Positions 26,694 through 35,790 of a DNA stretch of 64,000 nucleotides are shown piece after piece. The notes beneath the pieces were generated by a model that was not told the origin of the DNA, made no database searches, and saw nothing but the letters and a program-made list of their open reading frames with translations. This DNA is from Pullilachnospira sp963929535 (GTDB lineage: Bacteria > Bacillota > Clostridia > Lachnospirales > Lachnospiraceae), in contig CAWVIZ010000010.1 in assembly GCA_963929535.1 (NCBI GenBank), positions 310,001 to 374,000 of the forward strand. The letters are read 5' to 3'. Both the position numbers and the translations under genes were made by a program. How positions within the stretch are numbered: position 1 is the stretch's first letter; each line of letters opens with the position of its first letter.

Positions 26694-27686
26694 ATGAGAA
26701 CACTGGAGATCGGAAAAAACCAGGCGGGACAGCGGCTGGACAAATATCTGAAGAAATATTTCCGGGAGGCGCCGGACAGTTTTCTGTACCGGATGCTGCG
26801 GAAGAAGAATATCCTGCTGAATGAGAAAAAGGCTTCCGGCGGGGAAAAACTGAAGGAAGGGGATACCGTCCGGCTGTATCTGGCGGAGGAAACCATAGAA
26901 AAATTCCGGGGGAATCCCTCCATGTCTGCCCCCCGTCCGGAGCGGAAAAGGGTTTCCCTGGATGTGATCTATCAGGACGAGGATGTGATCTTTATCAATA
27001 AACCTGCGGGGATGCTGTCCCAGAAGGCAGGGGACAAGGATATATCCCTGGTGGAGTATCTCATCGGTTATCTGCTGGATACGGGTGCCCTCACCAGAGA
27101 AGAGCTGGACACTTTCCGCCCGTCGGTCTGCAACCGGCTGGACAGGAACACCAGCGGTCTGGTTCTGGCGGGCAAAAGCCTTAAGGGACTGCAGGAGCTG
27201 TCCCTGGCGCTGAAGGAGAGAACGCTGAAAAAGTATTATATCTGCCTGGTAAAAGGAGTGCTGGAAGAGCCAGGGCACTGCCGGGGATATCTGACCAGAG
27301 AGAAAACGTTCAGCCAGGTGCGGATCCAGAAGGATGCCCCGGAGGGAGCTTCGCCGGTGGAGACGGCTTTTGTCCCTCTTTGGAACGATGGGAAGAATAC
27401 GCTTTTGAAGGTAGAGCTGATAACCGGAAAAACTCACCAGATCAGAAGCCATATGGCAAGCCTGGGTTATCCTTTGGCGGGAGATCCCAAATATGGAGAC
27501 GCCGGATGGAACAGGGAGCTGGCGAAGCGGTATGGGCTGAAACGACAGTTTCTTCATGCGTATGAGCTGGATTTTTCCGGCCTGGACGGGTGTCTTCCCA
27601 ACCTGGAAAAATCCAGATTTACGGCTCCGCTGCCCAAGGATCTGACCCGGGTGCTGAAGAACATGCAATGCCCTCTGACGCTGTGA
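26694..27686 (+). CDS. RluA-family pseudouridine synthase
   Basis: 330 residues. N-terminal S4 domain (AGQRLDKYLKKYFREA) and catalytic motif NRLDRNTSGLVLAGK with its Asp; also HQIRSHM and FLHAYEL. RluC/RluD-type enzymes modify 23S rRNA uridines; the exact position is not predictable. ATG 26694 follows GAGGGGGATCAG. Signal peptidase I follows within 30 bases. Confidence 0.92.
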   Translation: MRTLEIGKNQAGQRLDKYLKKYFREAPDSFLYRMLRKKNILLNEKKASGGEKLKEGDTVRLYLAEETIEKFRGNPSMSAPRPERKRVSLDVIYQDEDVIFINKPAGMLSQKAGDKDISLVEYLIGYLLDTGALTREELDTFRPSVCNRLDRNTSGLVLAGKSLKGLQELSLALKERTLKKYYICLVKGVLEEPGHCRGYLTREKTFSQVRIQKDAPEGASPVETAFVPLWNDGKNTLLKVELITGKTHQIRSHMASLGYPLAGDPKYGDAGWNRELAKRYGLKRQFLHAYELDFSGLDGCLPNLEKSRFTAPLPKDLTRVLKNMQCPLTL

Positions 27687-27715
27687 GGGCCTGTAACGGA
27701 AAAGAGGAGAGTATT

Positions 27716-28255
27716 ATGGCGGGAAAAAAGAAAAATCTGGGGAGGGAGATCCTGGAGGATGCGCTGCTGATCCTGGCGGTATTGGCTGCTGTATTTCTCA
27801 TAAAGCGTTTTGTGCTGATCAATGCGGAGATCCCTTCGGGATCCATGGAAAATACGATCATGGTGGGAGACCAGATTTTCGGCAGCCGGCTGTCCTACGT
27901 GTTTGGAGATCCGGAACGGGGAGATATTGTGATCTTCCGGTATCCAGACAATGAGGAGGAGCTGTTTATCAAACGGGTGATCGGGCTGCCGGGGGAAAAG
28001 GTGGAGATCATCGACGGAAAGGTATATATCAACGATTCCCAGGAGCCGCTGAATGAGGATTATCTGAAGGAGGAGCCGGAGGGAAGCTTCGGTCCGTATT
28101 ATGTGCCGGAGGGCTGCTACTTTATGCTGGGTGATAACCGGAACTGGTCAAAGGATTCCAGGTACTGGACGAATACTTATGTGGAACGGGATAAGATTCT
28201 GGCCAAGGCAGTGTGGCGGTACTGGCCCCTTGACGAATTCGGAAAGATCGACTGA
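27716..28255 (+). CDS. lepB: Signal peptidase I
   Basis: 179 residues, Gram-positive type with one N-terminal membrane anchor (ALLILAVLAAVFLI). Catalytic Ser in SGSME (about Ser43) and Lys in FIKRVIGLPGE (about Lys86), and the late box GDNRNWSKDSR. Cleaves signal peptides of exported proteins outside the membrane. GAGGAGAG precedes ATG 27716; in-frame upstream codons belong to the shadow of the preceding gene. Confidence 0.95.
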   Translation: MAGKKKNLGREILEDALLILAVLAAVFLIKRFVLINAEIPSGSMENTIMVGDQIFGSRLSYVFGDPERGDIVIFRYPDNEEELFIKRVIGLPGEKVEIIDGKVYINDSQEPLNEDYLKEEPEGSFGPYYVPEGCYFMLGDNRNWSKDSRYWTNTYVERDKILAKAVWRYWPLDEFGKID

Positions 28256-28297
28256 TTTTCGAAACTGTTGCTTAAAATTTTACAGGAGGGAAAAGAG

Positions 28298-28831
28298 ATG
28301 GCGACCTGGAATTCCAGAGGACTGCGGGGGTCCACTCTGGAGGAACTGATCAACCGGACCAATCAGCAGTATCGGGAGAAAGGGCTGGCACTGATCCAGA
28401 AGGTGCCTACCCCCATCACACCCATTAAGATCGATAAGAACAGCCGGCATATTACGCTGGCTTATTTTGAACAGAAAAGTACCGTGGACTACATCGGAGC
28501 TGTACAGGGGATCCCTGTGTGTTTTGACGCCAAGGAGTGCCAGGAGGATGTGTTCCCCCTGGCAAACATCCATGAGCATCAGGTGGGGTTTATGCAGGAA
28601 TTCGAGCGTCAGGATGGGGTGGCCTTCCTGATCATTTTTTATGCCAGACGGAACGAATTCTATTATATGCCCCTCCGGGAGCTGATAAGGTTCTGGGAGA
28701 GAGGGAAGAACGGCGGACTGAAGCGGTTTAAGTATCAGGAGCTGGACCGGGAAAATTTTCTGCCCCATCATACCGGGGTGCTGGTGCCGTATCTGGAAGG
28801 GATCCGGAGGGATCTGGAAACCAGGGATTGA
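28298..28831 (+). CDS. recU: Holliday junction resolvase RecU
   Basis: 177 residues. MATWNSRGLRGSTLEELINR, then the nuclease core with the Asp/Glu/Lys cluster (VDYIGAVQGIPVCFDAKEC) and the stalk (FPLANIHEHQ). RecU cuts Holliday junctions and helps chromosome segregation in Firmicutes. AGGAGGG is correctly placed for ATG 28298. Its stop codon lies within the -35 box of the his promoter. Confidence 0.93.
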   Translation: MATWNSRGLRGSTLEELINRTNQQYREKGLALIQKVPTPITPIKIDKNSRHITLAYFEQKSTVDYIGAVQGIPVCFDAKECQEDVFPLANIHEHQVGFMQEFERQDGVAFLIIFYARRNEFYYMPLRELIRFWERGKNGGLKRFKYQELDRENFLPHHTGVLVPYLEGIRRDLETRD

Positions 28832-28856
28832 CTTTTTGCGGCAGGATGCGTATAAT
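28828..28856 (+). promoter_or_regulatory. Promoter of the his operon
   Basis: TTGACT (28828-28833), 17-base spacer, TATAAT (28851-28856), near-consensus sigma-A. The 135-base leader has a GGGGAAGCCCC mini-hairpin but no T-box sequence and no His-rich leader peptide, so the control mechanism is not visible. Confidence 0.85.
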
Positions 28857-28996
28857 TTGTATATTCATTTGGTAGCACATTGCCGTGATAAAGCGATCCG
28901 GCAAAATGCGGTCCGGACAGGGCGGATACCGGTTGGGACTCTGGGGGAAGCCCCGGGAACGAATGCAGATCACAGATGAGAAAAGGGAGAAACAGA

Positions 28997-30250
28997 ATGA
29001 AACAGTTATTCCATACACCGGAGGGAGTCCGGGATATCTACGGAGGAGAGTGTGAGAGAAAGCTCTTTCTGCAGGAAAAGCTGCAGAAGATCTTCCATTC
29101 TTTCGGGTATCAGGATATCGAAACTCCCACCTTTGAATTTTTTGATGTGTTCAGTGCCCAGGTGGGGACCACCCCCTCCAGAGCGCTGTACAAATTTTTT
29201 GACAGGGAAGGGAATACGCTGGTGCTGCGGCCGGATTTTACACCGTCCATCGCCAGAGCGGCATCCCAGTATTTCCGGCAGGAAAATTTTCCGGTGCGGC
29301 TCTGCTATCGGGGCAACACTTTTGTGAATAATTCCAGCTATCAGGGAAGGCTGAAAGAATCCACCAAGATGGGAGCAGAGCTTCTGGGAGATCCCACAGT
29401 GGACGCGGATGCGGAGGTCATCGCCCTGACGGTGGAGCTTCTGAAGGCCACAGGACTTACGGAGTTTCAGATCAGCGTGGGACAGGTGGATTTTTTCAAA
29501 TCTCTGATGAAGGAAACGGGGATGTCTCAGGAGATGGAGGCGGAGCTCCGGCAGCTGATCTCCAGCAAGAATCCCTTCGGGGTGGAGGAGCTTCTGACAG
29601 AGCAGAACATTTCCGGGGAACCGATGGAGGCGCTGTCCATGCTGCCCCAGCTGTTCGGGTCCCTGGAGGTGCTCCAGAAGGCCAGGAGCCTGACCGGGAA
29701 TCCGGAGGCCCTTGCGGCGGTAAAACGGCTGGAGGATATCTACCGGGTGCTGGAGTTCTACGGCTGCCAGCAGTATGTGTCCTTTGATCTGGGAATGCTC
29801 AGCAAGTATCAGTATTATACGGGGATCATTTTCCAGGGGTATACGTATGGTACGGGAGAACCCCTGGTGAAAGGCGGACGGTACAACAACCTTCTGGCGC
29901 ATTTTGGGAATCCCGTCCCGGCCATCGGATTTGAGCTGGTGATGGATCAGGTGATGAGCGCTCTGGAGCGGCAGAAGATTCCGGTATCTGTGACACAGGG
30001 GAGAACGCTGATCCTGTACCGGGAGGATACCCGTTCTCTGGCCATAGGGCTGGCCAGGGAGCACAGAGCCCATCAGATGGATGTCCAGTGCATGCTGATG
30101 GAGGAGGGAAAGACGCTTTCGGATTACCGGGCATATGGAAAGCAGAACAGGTTTGGCGGAATCGTATATCCGGTGAACGAGGACGAGATCCGGGTGATCA
30201 ATCTGTTTACCGATGAGGAGCAGACTGCCAGGATCCAGGATCTGAAATAG
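28997..30250 (+). CDS. hisZ: ATP phosphoribosyltransferase regulatory subunit HisZ
   Basis: 417 residues, a histidyl-tRNA synthetase-like paralogue without the anticodon-binding domain. Seen: PEGVRDIYGGE, class II motif 2-like region (VLRPDFTPSIAR, RLCYRGN) and GGRYNNLL. It activates short-form HisG, which follows by 13 bases; the short HisG downstream confirms the assignment over HisS. ATG 28997 follows AGGGAGAAAC. Confidence 0.93.
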   Translation: MKQLFHTPEGVRDIYGGECERKLFLQEKLQKIFHSFGYQDIETPTFEFFDVFSAQVGTTPSRALYKFFDREGNTLVLRPDFTPSIARAASQYFRQENFPVRLCYRGNTFVNNSSYQGRLKESTKMGAELLGDPTVDADAEVIALTVELLKATGLTEFQISVGQVDFFKSLMKETGMSQEMEAELRQLISSKNPFGVEELLTEQNISGEPMEALSMLPQLFGSLEVLQKARSLTGNPEALAAVKRLEDIYRVLEFYGCQQYVSFDLGMLSKYQYYTGIIFQGYTYGTGEPLVKGGRYNNLLAHFGNPVPAIGFELVMDQVMSALERQKIPVSVTQGRTLILYREDTRSLAIGLAREHRAHQMDVQCMLMEEGKTLSDYRAYGKQNRFGGIVYPVNEDEIRVINLFTDEEQTARIQDLK

Positions 30251-30263
30251 GAGGGGACATACC

Positions 30264-30908
30264 ATGAGATATCTGACGATCGCTCTGACCAAGGGCCGTC
30301 TTGCCAGCAGGACGCTGGAGCTTCTGGAACAGACGGGGATCACCTGCCAGGAGATGAAGGATAAGAGTACCAGAAAACTGATCTTTACCAACGAGGAAAA
30401 GAAACTCCGGTTCTTTCTTGCCAAAGGACCGGACGTACCCACCTATGTGGAGTACGGGGCCGCCGACATCGGAGTGGTGGGGAGAGACACGATCCTGGAG
30501 GAGGGAAGGAAGCTGTATGAGGTGATGGATCTGGGCTTTGGAAAGTGCCGGATGTGCATCTGCGGACCGGAATCGGCAAAGGAGCTTCTGGAGCATAACC
30601 AGCTGATCCGGGTGGCCACCAAGTACCCCAATATTGCCAAGGATTATTTTTACAACAAGAAGCACCAGACCGTGGAGATCATCAAGCTGAACGGATCCAT
30701 TGAGCTGGCGCCTATCGTGGGACTTTCCGAGGTGATCTGCGATATTGTGGAGACAGGCTCCACATTAAGGGAGAACGGTCTGAAGGTGCTGGAGGAGGTC
30801 TGCCCTCTTTCTGCCCGGATGGTGGTGAATCAGGTGAGCATGAAGATGGAAAGTCAGCGGATCTCAGGACTGATTCAGGATCTGAGAAATGTGATCAGGG
30901 AGGGATAG
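30264..30908 (+). CDS. hisG: ATP phosphoribosyltransferase, short form
   Basis: 214 residues, the HisZ-dependent short form that catalyses the first step of histidine synthesis (ATP + PRPP). Seen: LTIALTKGRL, ADIGVVGRD and the PRPP-binding DIVETGSTLRENGL. No C-terminal regulatory domain, so feedback control goes through HisZ. AGGAGGGGAC precedes the start. Confidence 0.96.
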   Translation: MRYLTIALTKGRLASRTLELLEQTGITCQEMKDKSTRKLIFTNEEKKLRFFLAKGPDVPTYVEYGAADIGVVGRDTILEEGRKLYEVMDLGFGKCRMCICGPESAKELLEHNQLIRVATKYPNIAKDYFYNKKHQTVEIIKLNGSIELAPIVGLSEVICDIVETGSTLRENGLKVLEEVCPLSARMVVNQVSMKMESQRISGLIQDLRNVIREG

Positions 30909-30910
30909 AC

Positions 30911-32206
30911 GTGAGGATCGTAAAACTGACGAAGGAAACCACAGAGAATATTCTGGAGAATATGCTGAAGAGAAGTCCCGGCCAGTACGGGGAATACGAG
31001 GCACGGGTACAGGAGATCTTAAGCCGGGTAAAGGAGCAGAAGGACGAGGCGGTATTTTCTTACACCAGACAGTTTGACCGGGCGGACATCGGTCCTGAAA
31101 ATGTGCGGGTGACAGAGGAGGAGATCCGGGAAGCCTACCGCAGGGTGGATCCCGGGCTCCTTGAGGTGATCCGGAAGGCTCTGGGGAATATCCGGGATTA
31201 CCACGCGCTGCAGAAGCAGAACAGCTGGTTTGAGAGTACGGAGAAAGGGACCATGCTGGGACAGAAAGTGACGCCCCTGAAGCGGGTGGGTGTCTATGTG
31301 CCGGGAGGAAAAGCCGTGTACCCCTCTTCCGTACTGATGAATATCGTGCCGGCAAAGGTGGCCGGTGTGGATGAGATCATCATGACCACCCCCTGCAGTC
31401 CGGAGGGAAGGGTGAATCCCGCTGTTCTGGTGGCAGCCAGGGAAGCGGGGGCGGACGCCGTCTACAAGGTGGGAGGCGCCCAGGCCATCGGCGCCATGGC
31501 CTACGGTACAGAGAGTATTCCCAGGGTGGACAAGATCGTGGGACCGGGCAATATCTATGTGGCTCTGGCAAAGAAAGCGGTATACGGCCACGTGAGCATC
31601 GACTCTGTGGCAGGTCCCAGCGAGATCCTGGTGCTGGCGGATGAGACGGCAAATCCCCGGTATGTGGCGGCGGATCTTCTGTCCCAGGCAGAGCATGACG
31701 AGCTGGCTTCCGCGATCCTGATCACCACCAGCCAGGAGCTGGCCGAAAAGGTCAGCGCCCAGGTGGAGGAATTCGTAAGGGTGCTGGAGAGGAAGGAGAT
31801 CATTGAGAAATCTCTGGACCAGTTTGGATATATCCTGGTGGCGGAGGATATGGAGGAAGCCATTGAGACGGCAAATCAGATCGCTTCCGAACATCTGGAG
31901 ATCGTGACGAAAAATCCTTTTGAGGTGATGACAAAGATCCGGAATGCGGGAGCCATCTTTATCGGAGAGTACAGCTGTGAGCCTTTGGGAGATTATTTTG
32001 CGGGTCCCAACCATATCCTGCCCACCAACGGTACGGCCAAGTTCTTCTCGCCTCTGTCGGTGGACGATTTTGTGAAAAAATCCAGCATCGTCTATTATTC
32101 CCGGGAGGCGCTTCAGGAGATCCACGAAGATATCCAGCAGTTTGCCAGATCAGAACAGCTTACCGCCCATGCCAATTCCATTGCGGTGCGGTTTGAGAAG
32201 GAATAG
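30911..32206 (+). CDS. hisD: Histidinol dehydrogenase
   Basis: 431 residues, normal length. Catalyses the last two oxidations, histidinol to histidine. Seen: VPGGKAVYPSSVLMN, VGPGNIYVALAKK, DSVAGPSEILVLAD, and zinc/catalytic QAEHDELA and HILPT. GTG start two bases after the hisG stop. Confidence 0.96.
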   Translation: MRIVKLTKETTENILENMLKRSPGQYGEYEARVQEILSRVKEQKDEAVFSYTRQFDRADIGPENVRVTEEEIREAYRRVDPGLLEVIRKALGNIRDYHALQKQNSWFESTEKGTMLGQKVTPLKRVGVYVPGGKAVYPSSVLMNIVPAKVAGVDEIIMTTPCSPEGRVNPAVLVAAREAGADAVYKVGGAQAIGAMAYGTESIPRVDKIVGPGNIYVALAKKAVYGHVSIDSVAGPSEILVLADETANPRYVAADLLSQAEHDELASAILITTSQELAEKVSAQVEEFVRVLERKEIIEKSLDQFGYILVAEDMEEAIETANQIASEHLEIVTKNPFEVMTKIRNAGAIFIGEYSCEPLGDYFAGPNHILPTNGTAKFFSPLSVDDFVKKSSIVYYSREALQEIHEDIQQFARSEQLTAHANSIAVRFEKE

Positions 32207-32220
32207 AGAGGGAAAAGATC

Positions 32221-32838
32221 ATGGAAGTCAGAAAGATGGATGACGCGGGAAAAAAGAGAGCTGTACAGGTGAAACGGGATACCAGGGAGACACAGATCGC
32301 GGTGACCCTGGATCTGGACGGCGCGGGAAAGGCCAGGCTGCATACCGGCATCGGCTTTTTCGACCATATGCTGGACGGGTTTGCCCGTCATGGATTTTTT
32401 GATCTGGATGTGGATGTGAAGGGAGACCTGGAGGTGGACTGCCACCACACCGTGGAAGATACCGGTATCGTACTGGGTACTGCCATCCGGGAGGCTCTGG
32501 GAAATAAAGAAGGGATCCGCCGGTTCGGAAGTTCTCTTCTTCCCATGGACGAGACGCTGGTGCTTTGTGCGGTGGATCTTTCCGGGAGACCGTATCTGAA
32601 CTTTCAGGCGGAATTTACGTCGCAGAAGGTGGGAGAGATGGACACGGAGATGGCCAGGGAGTTTTTTTACGCTGTCAGTTACGGGGCGGGGATGAACCTC
32701 CATCTGAAGGTCCTGGACGGGAGCAACAACCATCATATCATGGAGGCGCTCTTTAAGGCGTTTGCCAGAGCGCTGGACGAGGCCATCGGGAAGGATCCCA
32801 GAGTACAGGGGGTGCTTTCCACCAAGGGAAGCCTGTAA
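32221..32838 (+). CDS. hisB: Imidazoleglycerol-phosphate dehydratase
   Basis: 205 residues, monofunctional HisB (no N-terminal phosphatase). Metal-binding His clusters GFFDHMLDGFARHG, DCHHTVEDTG and NNHHIMEALFKAFAR are intact. The first ten residues are a slightly longer N-terminus than usual, and ATG 32236 is an alternative start. Confidence 0.95.
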   Translation: MEVRKMDDAGKKRAVQVKRDTRETQIAVTLDLDGAGKARLHTGIGFFDHMLDGFARHGFFDLDVDVKGDLEVDCHHTVEDTGIVLGTAIREALGNKEGIRRFGSSLLPMDETLVLCAVDLSGRPYLNFQAEFTSQKVGEMDTEMAREFFYAVSYGAGMNLHLKVLDGSNNHHIMEALFKAFARALDEAIGKDPRVQGVLSTKGSL

Positions 32839-32847
32839 GAACGGAGG

Positions 32848-34146
32848 ATGAAAAGAAGAAATATGGAATACAGATCAATGATTCCCTGTCTTTATATGTG
32901 GAAGGGGCAGGCGGTAACGGGCTTTGGACAGAAGAATATCTTTGAGGGAGGGGATCCGGAGACCCTGGCCCGGGAGTACGGCAACCGGGGAGCCGACGGG
33001 CTGCTGGTGTTTGATTTTTCCTCCAACGACACGGAACACGATCAGGCGATCGGGATCATCAGGAAGATCGTTTTGCAGGCGGAGGTGCCGGTGATCGGCG
33101 CCGGTAATGTGAAGCGGATGGAGGATGTGAAGAAGCTTCTTTACGCAGGGTGTCAAAAGGCGGTGCTGAATTTTTCCAAGGAGAGCAATGTGGCGCTGCT
33201 TGAGGAGGTGTCCAGCCGGTTTGGAAGAGAAAAGATCCTTGTGAGTATTTTTCTGCTGGAGGAGTATGAAAACAACCGGGAGCTGATCGAGGAATATGCG
33301 GGAGGTATCCTTTGCCTGGAGAATCTGCAGGAGGCGATCCACCGGGAAACGTCCCTTCCGGTGCTGCTCCACACCAACAGCATGGAGCGGGAAGAGATCC
33401 TTTCCGTACTGGCGGGGGAAGAGGCTGATGGGATCAGCGGCCGGTATGTCAGCGACCCGGAGGTGGACCTGATGGAGCTGAAGCAGGAATGCAAAAAAAG
33501 GGGGATTCCGGTGAATACCTTTTCCAGCAGCATTGCCTGGGAGGATTTTAAGCTGAACAGCGATGGGATGATCCCGGTGGTGGTTCAGGATTACAGGACA
33601 GATCAGGTGCTGATGCTGGCGTACATGAACAGGGAAGCCTTTGAGAATACCCTCGCCACCGGGAGGATGACTTACTGGAGCAGAAGCAGGAATGAGCTGT
33701 GGGTGAAGGGCGCCACCAGCGGTCACTATCAGTATGTAAAGTCCCTGACCCTGGACTGCGATAACGATACGATCCTGGCCCGGGTGTCCCAGGTGGGCGC
33801 TGCCTGTCATACGGGAAATAAGAGCTGCTTTTTCAAAGAGCTGGCGGCAAAGCCCGGAAACGATACCAATCCTTTAAGAGTATTCGAGGATGTGTACCGG
33901 GTGATCCTGGACCGGAAGGAGCATCCCAAGGAGGGCTCCTATACCAATTACCTTTTCGACAAAGGAATTGACAAGATCCTGAAAAAAGTGGGGGAGGAGT
34001 GTACGGAGATCATCATTGCCGCCAAGAACCCGGACAATGAGGAGATCAAGTACGAGATTTCCGATTTCCTCTATCATGTGATGGTGCTGATGGCGGAAAA
34101 AGGCGTGACCTGGGACGATATAACCGGAGAGCTGGCCAGACGGTAA
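32848..34146 (+). CDS. HisF-like pseudoenzyme fused to HisI and HisE
   Basis: 432 residues in three parts. 1-215: a (beta/alpha)8 domain aligning with HisF (IPCL, GGDPETLA, ADGLLVFD, VIGAGNVKRMEDVKKLL). Both catalytic Asp are lost: D11 of HisF is Tyr16 (IPCLYM), and the D130 site reads LVSIF. 220-325: HisI phosphoribosyl-AMP cyclohydrolase (DYRTDQVLMLAYMN, metal-binding CDNDTIL and CHTGNKSCF). 330-432: HisE pyrophosphohydrolase (KKVGEECTEIIIAA). Steps 2 and 3 are covered; HisF activity is not expected. GGAGG abuts ATG 32848, so ATG 32863 is possible. Confidence 0.88.
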   Translation: MKRRNMEYRSMIPCLYMWKGQAVTGFGQKNIFEGGDPETLAREYGNRGADGLLVFDFSSNDTEHDQAIGIIRKIVLQAEVPVIGAGNVKRMEDVKKLLYAGCQKAVLNFSKESNVALLEEVSSRFGREKILVSIFLLEEYENNRELIEEYAGGILCLENLQEAIHRETSLPVLLHTNSMEREEILSVLAGEEADGISGRYVSDPEVDLMELKQECKKRGIPVNTFSSSIAWEDFKLNSDGMIPVVVQDYRTDQVLMLAYMNREAFENTLATGRMTYWSRSRNELWVKGATSGHYQYVKSLTLDCDNDTILARVSQVGAACHTGNKSCFFKELAAKPGNDTNPLRVFEDVYRVILDRKEHPKEGSYTNYLFDKGIDKILKKVGEECTEIIIAAKNPDNEEIKYEISDFLYHVMVLMAEKGVTWDDITGELARR

Positions 34147-34153
34147 ATAACGG

Positions 34154-34196
34154 GCTGCGGAAGGACAGAGAAAAACTGTGCTTTTGCAGCTTTTTT
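34154..34196 (+). terminator. his operon terminator
   Basis: GCTGC...GCAGC stem (34154-34158 with 34186-34190, with inner AAG/CTT and CAG/CTG pairs), then TTTTTT. It ends the operon without hisC, hisH, hisA or a working hisF. Confidence 0.8.
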
Positions 34197-34248
34197 GTAT
34201 GCGCTTGCCTGCTGTGCGCAAACGGTTTTCAGGTTCCTTATAAAATAC

Positions 34249-34276
34249 TTGCGTATTTTTTTATTGGTGATATACT
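34249..34276 (+). promoter_or_regulatory. trkAH promoter
   Basis: TTGCGT (34249-34254), 16-base spacer, TATACT (34271-34276). The leader is about 140 bases with no riboswitch I can recognise; a ydaO/kdp c-di-AMP element was looked for and not seen. Confidence 0.6.
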
Positions 34277-34418
34277 GTCTATGGACAGATGCCGGATTCG
34301 GGAAAAGCCTGGAGAGAGGAACCCGGAAGTGCCGGCATGTATGTATTCACAGAAGAAAAAATGTGACAGTGGGACTGAGCTGTCACGAAAAATTCGCACG
34401 TAAGTTATGGAGGAAGAG

Positions 34419-35777
34419 ATGAAAATTATCATTATTGGCTGCGGAAAAGTGGGGCTTGCGCTGGCGGAAGGACTCAGCGGTGAGCAGTACGACGTAGTCC
34501 TGGTGGATTCTTCAGCACAGCGTCTGCAGCAGGTGTCCGAAGATATTGATGCGCTGACGGTGGTGGGAAACGGATCCAGTATTGCCACTCTTACAGAAGC
34601 AGGGGTGGAGGAAGCGGATCTGCTGATCGCAGTGACGGGATCCGATGAGCTGAATCTTCTCTGCTGCCTGATCGCCAGAAAACAGGGCCATTGTCAGACC
34701 GTAGCCAGGGTAAGGAATCCTGTATACAATAAGGAAATCGGTTTTATCAAGGAGCGTCTGGGGATATCCATGATCATCAATCCGGAGCTGGCGGCGGCCA
34801 TGGAGATCGCCCGTCTGCTGCAGTTCCCGTCGGCGATCAATATTGATACCTTTGCCAAAGGGCGGGTGGAGCTGCTCCGCTTCCGGCAGCAGCCGGAATT
34901 TCACATGGACGGTCTTTCCGTTTCCCAGCTTCAGGAAAAGATAAAGAGTCAGATCCTGATCACCGGTGTGGAGCGGGGGGAGCAGGCATATATCCCCAAC
35001 GGCGATTTCCGCCTGAAGGATGGAGATTATCTGTTCATTATGGCATCCCCGCAGAATGCGGGGGCTTTTTTCCGTGAGATCGGAGTGAAGAATGACAGGG
35101 TGAAGAGCTGTATGATCGTGGGAGGAGGCACGATCGCTTTTTATCTGGCAAAACAGCTGCTGAATATGCGGATCCGGGTATCCGTGATTGAGCAGTCGTA
35201 TGAACGGTGCGAGGTTCTGGCGGAGCTGCTGCCGGACGCCAATATCATTCATGGAGACGGTACCAATAAAAAGCTTCTGGAGGCGGAAGGCCTGGGAGAA
35301 GTGGAATCTTTTGTGTCCCTCACCAACATGGATGAGGAAAATATAATGATGGCCCTGTATGCCAAAGAGCGATCTAGGGCCAAGCTGGTTACAAAGGTGA
35401 ACCGGCTGTCCTTTGACAGTCTTCTGGAGAAACTGGAGCTGGGAAGCGTGATCGTTCCCAAAAATATCACGGCGGACCATATCCTTCGGTATGCCAGAGC
35501 CATGGAGAACACCATCGGAAGCAATGTGGAGACGCTTTACCATATTCTGGATAATAAGGCAGAGGCTCTGGAATTTGTGATCCGGGACAACTCTCAGGTG
35601 GTGAACGTACCTCTGAAAGACCTGAATCTGAAAGACAATCTGCTGGTGGGCTGTATCTACCGCAACGGCAGGGTGATGATTCCCTGGGGAAATGACAGCC
35701 TGCAGGTGGGCGATACCGTGATCGTAGTGACTACACAGAAAGGCCTTCGGGATATCAGGGATATTCTGAAGAGATAA
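34419..35777 (+). CDS. trkA: Trk potassium uptake regulator TrkA
   Basis: 452 residues with two RCK units: Rossmann motifs GCGKVGLALAE (start) and GGGTIAFYLAKQ (about residue 235), each followed by a TrkA-C domain. The peripheral subunit gates TrkH with NAD(H)/ATP. ATG 34419 is best, since GGAGGAAGAG covers an upstream ATG at 34407. Paired with trkH 13 bases downstream. Confidence 0.94.
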   Translation: MKIIIIGCGKVGLALAEGLSGEQYDVVLVDSSAQRLQQVSEDIDALTVVGNGSSIATLTEAGVEEADLLIAVTGSDELNLLCCLIARKQGHCQTVARVRNPVYNKEIGFIKERLGISMIINPELAAAMEIARLLQFPSAINIDTFAKGRVELLRFRQQPEFHMDGLSVSQLQEKIKSQILITGVERGEQAYIPNGDFRLKDGDYLFIMASPQNAGAFFREIGVKNDRVKSCMIVGGGTIAFYLAKQLLNMRIRVSVIEQSYERCEVLAELLPDANIIHGDGTNKKLLEAEGLGEVESFVSLTNMDEENIMMALYAKERSRAKLVTKVNRLSFDSLLEKLELGSVIVPKNITADHILRYARAMENTIGSNVETLYHILDNKAEALEFVIRDNSQVVNVPLKDLNLKDNLLVGCIYRNGRVMIPWGNDSLQVGDTVIVVTTQKGLRDIRDILKR

Positions 35778-35790
35778 GGGACAGCAGGGA

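Noticed and set aside
28857..28996. Histidine leader as a T-box or attenuator
   Set aside because: Only about 135 bases, no GGTGGNACCGCG core, no run of His codons and no terminator.
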